64,000 nucleotides of DNA from DASQFD01 sp035633255 (GTDB lineage: Bacteria; Actinomycetota; Actinomycetes; Actinomycetales; Dermatophilaceae), in assembly GCA_035633255.1 (NCBI GenBank), contig DASQFD010000080.1, positions 13,292-77,291 of the forward strand. The letters run 5' to 3'. Position 1 is the stretch's first letter, and each line of letters begins with the position of its first letter. Below are positions 60,714-64,000 of this stretch, one piece after another. The notes beneath the pieces were generated by a model. That model ran no database searches. It was given only the letters and a program-made list of their open reading frames with translations, and had not been told where the DNA came from. The position numbers were made by a program, and so were the translations under genes.

Positions 60714-62243
60714 GTGGCGGACTTTCTCGGCGCGGTCGACCAGGGCACGACGAGCACGCGCTTCATGGTGTTCGACCACGACGGGCGGGAGGTGGCCCGC
60801 CACCAGCTCGAGCACCAACAGGTGCTGCCGCGCCCGGGCTGGGTGGAGCACAACCCGCTGGAGATCTGGGAGCGGACCCAGACGGTCATCGGCACCGCAC
60901 TGGGCGCGGCCAGGCTCACCACCGCGGACCTCGCCGCCGTCGGCGTGACCAACCAGCGGGAGACCACCGTGGTGTGGGACCGGCGCACGGGCATGCCGCT
61001 GCACAACGCGATCGTCTGGCAGGACACCCGCACCGACGCGCTCGCCGCGCAGCTCGAGCGCGACGGCCACGGCGAGCTGATCCGCGAGCGGGCCGGCCTG
61101 CCCCCCGCCACCTACTTCTCCGGCGGCAAGATGCGCTGGCTCCTGAAGAACGTCGACGGCCTGCGCGAGGCGGGCGAGCGCGGTGACGCCCTCTTCGGCA
61201 CCGCCGACTCGTGGGTCGTCTGGAACCTCACCGGCGGCCCGGACGGAGGGGTGCACGCCACCGACGTCACCAACGCCAGCCGGACCATGCTCATGGACCT
61301 GCGGACGCTGGACTGGGACGAGGAGCTCCTCGCCCTCTTCGGGGTGCCCCGCGCGATGCTCCCGGCCATCCACCCCTCCAGCCACCCCACGGCATACGGG
61401 GCCACTCCCGCAGCGCGCGGGCTGGCCCCCGTGCCGGTCACCGGCGTCCTCGGCGACCAGCACGCGGCCATGGTCGGCCAGGTGTGCTTCGAGCCGGGCG
61501 AGGCCAAGAACACCTACGGCACCGGCAACTTCCTCCTGATGAACACCGGCACCCGGCCGGTCCGCAGCACCAACGGGCTGCTCACCACGATCGCCTACCA
61601 GCTGGGCGACGCCGAGCCGGTCTACGCCCTGGAGGGCTCGATCGCCGTCACCGGGTCCGCGGTGCAGTGGCTGCGCGACCAGCTCGGGATCATCTCCGGG
61701 GCGTCCGAGGTGGAGGGGCTCGCGGCCTCGGTCGACGGGACGGACGGGATGTACTTCGTGCCCGCCTTCTCGGGGCTCTTCGCGCCGTACTGGCGCTCCG
61801 ACGCCCGTGGCGCGATCGTCGGCCTCTCCCGCTACCACACCAACGCGCACCTGGCGCGGGCCACCCTGGAGGCGATCTGCTACCAGTCGCGCGACATCGC
61901 CGACGCCATGACGCGCGACGCCGAGGCGGGCGACCTCCCGATCTCGCTGTCGGTCCTGAAGGTCGACGGCGGCGTCACCGCCAACGAGCTGTGCATGCAG
62001 CTGCAGGCCGACGTGCTCGGCTGCCCGGTGTCCCGCCCGGTGGTCACCGAGACGACCGCGCTCGGTGCCGCGTATGCCGCGGGGCTGGCCGTGGGCTTCT
62101 GGTCCGGCACCGAGGAGCTGCGGGCGACCTGGGCGGAGGGGCGGCGCTGGGAGCCCGGCTGGTCGGCGGAACGGCGTGCGAGCGGGTATGCCGGGTGGCG
62201 CAAGGCCGTGGACCGCACGCTGGGCTGGGTGGACGTGGGATGA
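60714..62243 (+). CDS. glpK: Glycerol kinase
   Basis: The 509-residue FGGY kinase has the phosphate loop GAVDQGTTSTRF at residues 6-17, GVTNQRETTVVWD near 80 and the adenosine-side KVDGGVTANELCMQLQAD near 415. It makes sn-glycerol-3-phosphate, used by GlpD encoded 10 bp downstream. The GTG start appears leaderless. No glycerol facilitator gene is seen before the window ends. Confidence 0.95.
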   Translation: MADFLGAVDQGTTSTRFMVFDHDGREVARHQLEHQQVLPRPGWVEHNPLEIWERTQTVIGTALGAARLTTADLAAVGVTNQRETTVVWDRRTGMPLHNAIVWQDTRTDALAAQLERDGHGELIRERAGLPPATYFSGGKMRWLLKNVDGLREAGERGDALFGTADSWVVWNLTGGPDGGVHATDVTNASRTMLMDLRTLDWDEELLALFGVPRAMLPAIHPSSHPTAYGATPAARGLAPVPVTGVLGDQHAAMVGQVCFEPGEAKNTYGTGNFLLMNTGTRPVRSTNGLLTTIAYQLGDAEPVYALEGSIAVTGSAVQWLRDQLGIISGASEVEGLAASVDGTDGMYFVPAFSGLFAPYWRSDARGAIVGLSRYHTNAHLARATLEAICYQSRDIADAMTRDAEAGDLPISLSVLKVDGGVTANELCMQLQADVLGCPVSRPVVTETTALGAAYAAGLAVGFWSGTEELRATWAEGRRWEPGWSAERRASGYAGWRKAVDRTLGWVDVG

Positions 62244-62253
62244 GGGGACGCCG

Positions 62254-63972
62254 GTGACCCTCTCCCCCGCCGCGCGCGACGCCGCACTCGTCCGGCTGGG
62301 CTCCGGCGAGGAGCTCGACGTCCTCGTCCTGGGCGGGGGCGTGGTGGGGTGCGGTGCGGCGCTCGACGCGGTGACCCGCGGACTGTCCACCGGGCTGGTC
62401 GAGGCCCGGGACTGGGCCAGCGGCACCTCCTCGCGCTCGAGCAAGCTCATCCACGGCGGGCTGCGCTACCTCGAGATGCTCGACTTCGGGCTGGTGCACG
62501 AGGCGCTGCAGGAGCGGCGGCTGCTGCTGACCACGATCGCGCCGCACCTGGTGCGCCCGGTGCCGTTCATGTACCCGCTGACCCGGCCGGCCTGGGAGCG
62601 GTTCTACGTCGGGTCCGGCGTGGCGCTCTACGACGGCTTGGCGTTCGGGGTGGGAGCGGGCAGCGGCCTGCCCCGCCACCGCCACCTCGGCAAGAAGGCG
62701 GCACTGCGGCTCATGCCCTCGCTGCGGCCGGACGCCCTGACCGGGGCGATCCAGTACCACGACGCGCAGGTCGACGACGCCCGGTTCGTCCTCGAGCTGG
62801 CCCGCACGGCCGCCGACCACGGGGCGCACGTCGTCAACCGGGTGGCCGCGACCGGGCTGCTGCGCGGCCCCGCCGGTGAGGTCACCGGCATCCGCGCGCA
62901 CGACGAGGTGACCGGTGCGGACCTGCAGGTGCGCGCCCGGCGGGTGGTGGGGGCGGTCGGCGTGTGGACCGACGAGCTCCAGGCCATGCTGGGCGAGGAC
63001 GCGCCGGCGGGCGCCGACGCGGTGCGGGTCCGGGCCAGCAAGGGGGTGCACCTCGTGGTCCCCCGCGACCGGATCGACTCCGAGACCGGGGTCATCCTGC
63101 GCACGGCGACGTCGGTCCTCTTCGTCATCTCGTGGGAGGACCACTGGATCGTCGGGACCACCGACACCGACTGGGCGTTCGACCGGGCGCACCCGGCCGC
63201 CTCGTCGCCGGACATCGACTACCTCCTGGACACCGTCAACGCCGTGCTCGTGCGGCCGCTCACCCGCGACGACGTCGACGGCGTGTATGCCGGCCTGCGC
63301 CCGCTCGTCTCCGGCGGCGAGGACGACCCGACCACGAAGGTCTCCCGCGAGCACACGGTGGCCAGCCCGGCGCCCGGGCTGGTGCTCGTCGCCGGGGGCA
63401 AGTACACGACGTACCGCGTCATGGCGAAGGACGTGGTCGACGAGGCGGTCCGCGACCTCGGCCGCGAGGTGCCGCCCTCGACGACCGAGTCCATCCCGCT
63501 CGTCGGCGCGCTCGGGTGGGAGGAGGTGGCCGAGCGGCCACACGTGATCGCCCGCTCGGCGGGGCTCCCCGTCGAGGCCGTGGAGATGCTCCTCGAGCGC
63601 TACGGCACGCTCACCGTGCAGCTCGTCGCCCTCGTCAACGCCCGGCCCGAGCTGGCCGAGCCGCTGCCCGGCGGGGAGGGTCACCTGAAGGTGGAGGTCG
63701 TCTACGCCGCCGCCTGCGAGGCGGCGCTGCACCTCACCGACGTGCTGACCCGCCGCACCCGGATCTCCATCGAGGCGCGCGACCGGGGGCTGGAGGCGGC
63801 CCCGCACGCCGCGGCGCTGCTGGCGCCCGTGCTCGGCTGGGACGACGCCGACGTGGCGCGTGAGATCGAGGTCTACCGGCGGCGGGTGGACGCCGAGATG
63901 AGCGCCAACACCATGCCCGACGACGCCAGCGCCGACCGGGCGCGACGCGAGGCGCCCGACGCCGCCCTCTGA
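62254..63972 (+). CDS. glpD: Aerobic glycerol-3-phosphate dehydrogenase
   Basis: The 572-residue FAD enzyme has the dinucleotide motif VLVLGGGVVGCGAALDAVTRG near residue 24, SGTSSRSSKLIHGGLRYLE near 53 and DTDWAFDRAHPA near 300. The C-terminal cap domain carries TDVLTRRTRISIEARDRG. It oxidises glycerol-3-phosphate and feeds the quinone pool. GAGGGGAC lies 5 bases before GTG 62254; the longer frame overlapping glpK is rejected. It ends at the poly-C terminus. Confidence 0.95.
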   Translation: MTLSPAARDAALVRLGSGEELDVLVLGGGVVGCGAALDAVTRGLSTGLVEARDWASGTSSRSSKLIHGGLRYLEMLDFGLVHEALQERRLLLTTIAPHLVRPVPFMYPLTRPAWERFYVGSGVALYDGLAFGVGAGSGLPRHRHLGKKAALRLMPSLRPDALTGAIQYHDAQVDDARFVLELARTAADHGAHVVNRVAATGLLRGPAGEVTGIRAHDEVTGADLQVRARRVVGAVGVWTDELQAMLGEDAPAGADAVRVRASKGVHLVVPRDRIDSETGVILRTATSVLFVISWEDHWIVGTTDTDWAFDRAHPAASSPDIDYLLDTVNAVLVRPLTRDDVDGVYAGLRPLVSGGEDDPTTKVSREHTVASPAPGLVLVAGGKYTTYRVMAKDVVDEAVRDLGREVPPSTTESIPLVGALGWEEVAERPHVIARSAGLPVEAVEMLLERYGTLTVQLVALVNARPELAEPLPGGEGHLKVEVVYAAACEAALHLTDVLTRRTRISIEARDRGLEAAPHAAALLAPVLGWDDADVAREIEVYRRRVDAEMSANTMPDDASADRARREAPDAAL

Positions 63973-64000
63973 CCCCCCCCCCCCCCCCCCCCCCCCCCCC
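63973..64000. other. Terminal 28-base C homopolymer
   Basis: All 28 bases after the glpD stop are C. The complement of a poly-G read tail or a scaffolding fill is the likely cause; nothing else in the window has such a run. Confidence 0.8.

Noticed and set aside
63973..64000. Telomere-like or biological homopolymer end
   Set aside because: A pure C run at the contig edge is better explained by a sequencing artefact, and no terminal palindromes are present.

Overview
The window is about 72% G+C, almost fully coding, and shows actinobacterial hallmarks: WhiB7, the SigR/RsrA pair, mycoredoxin, AdnAB, nickel superoxide dismutase, the 24-residue ribosomal protein bL37 and many leaderless genes. 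Gene content suggests Micrococcales, probably near Intrasporangiaceae/Ornithinimicrobiaceae (inference). From about 5.3 to 10.7 kb and 23.6 to 55.6 kb the order resembles the chromosome segment of Mycobacterium tuberculosis that I recall as roughly Rv3193c to Rv3228. This is therefore core chromosome with small accessory insertions. The last 28 bases are a pure C run, probably a contig end or read artefact.

Layout: 1-5 kb holds a nickel SOD with its maturation protease, mannose-6-phosphate isomerase, and a lower-GC operon of a small exported repeat peptide with two membrane HD-domain proteins. 5.2-10.7 kb holds bL37, rsrA-sigR under an autoregulatory SigR promoter, a hydrolase, an abasic-site shielding protein (SRAP), aroA and rsgA. 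10.8-16.7 kb is a complete oligopeptide ABC transporter operon. 17-23.5 kb has a HisN-type phosphatase, two M16 peptidase genes, NDH-2, a secreted transglycosylase with an apparent frameshift, and initiator tRNA.

23.6-35.3 kb carries UPF0182, a Lon-like PDZ protease, MoaE, a DUF2342 protein, Nudix and YgjP-like enzymes, an orphan E1/ThiF-like protein joined to a UbiB-type kinase, and a HhH-GPD repair protein. 35.4-49.4 kb is an antibiotic-stress and DNA-repair block: whiB7 with a long leader (own promoter, small ORF, hairpin), uvrD2, mycoredoxin, nudC, an aminoglycoside-phosphotransferase-fold protein, adnB-adnA, an alkyltransferase-like protein and moeZ. 49.5-58.6 kb has a TetR regulator, DUF3107, a ferritin-like protein, a DEAD-box helicase, alcohol dehydrogenase, ParA, a RecB-like nuclease between two minisatellites, PurU and a PHP phosphoesterase. 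58.7-64 kb has a MaoC protein, a DUF559 endonuclease gene enclosed by 60-80 bp imperfect inverted repeats, and glpK-glpD.

Recurring themes are redox and genome protection (SigR, mycoredoxin, NiSOD, AdnAB, UvrD2, SRAP, HhH-GPD, RecB-like). The strongest unexplained signals are the inverted-repeat DUF559 cassette, a strongly over-used GGCATAC/GTATGCC word that forces rare codons, the repeat-peptide/HD operon, and short duplications at stop codons.
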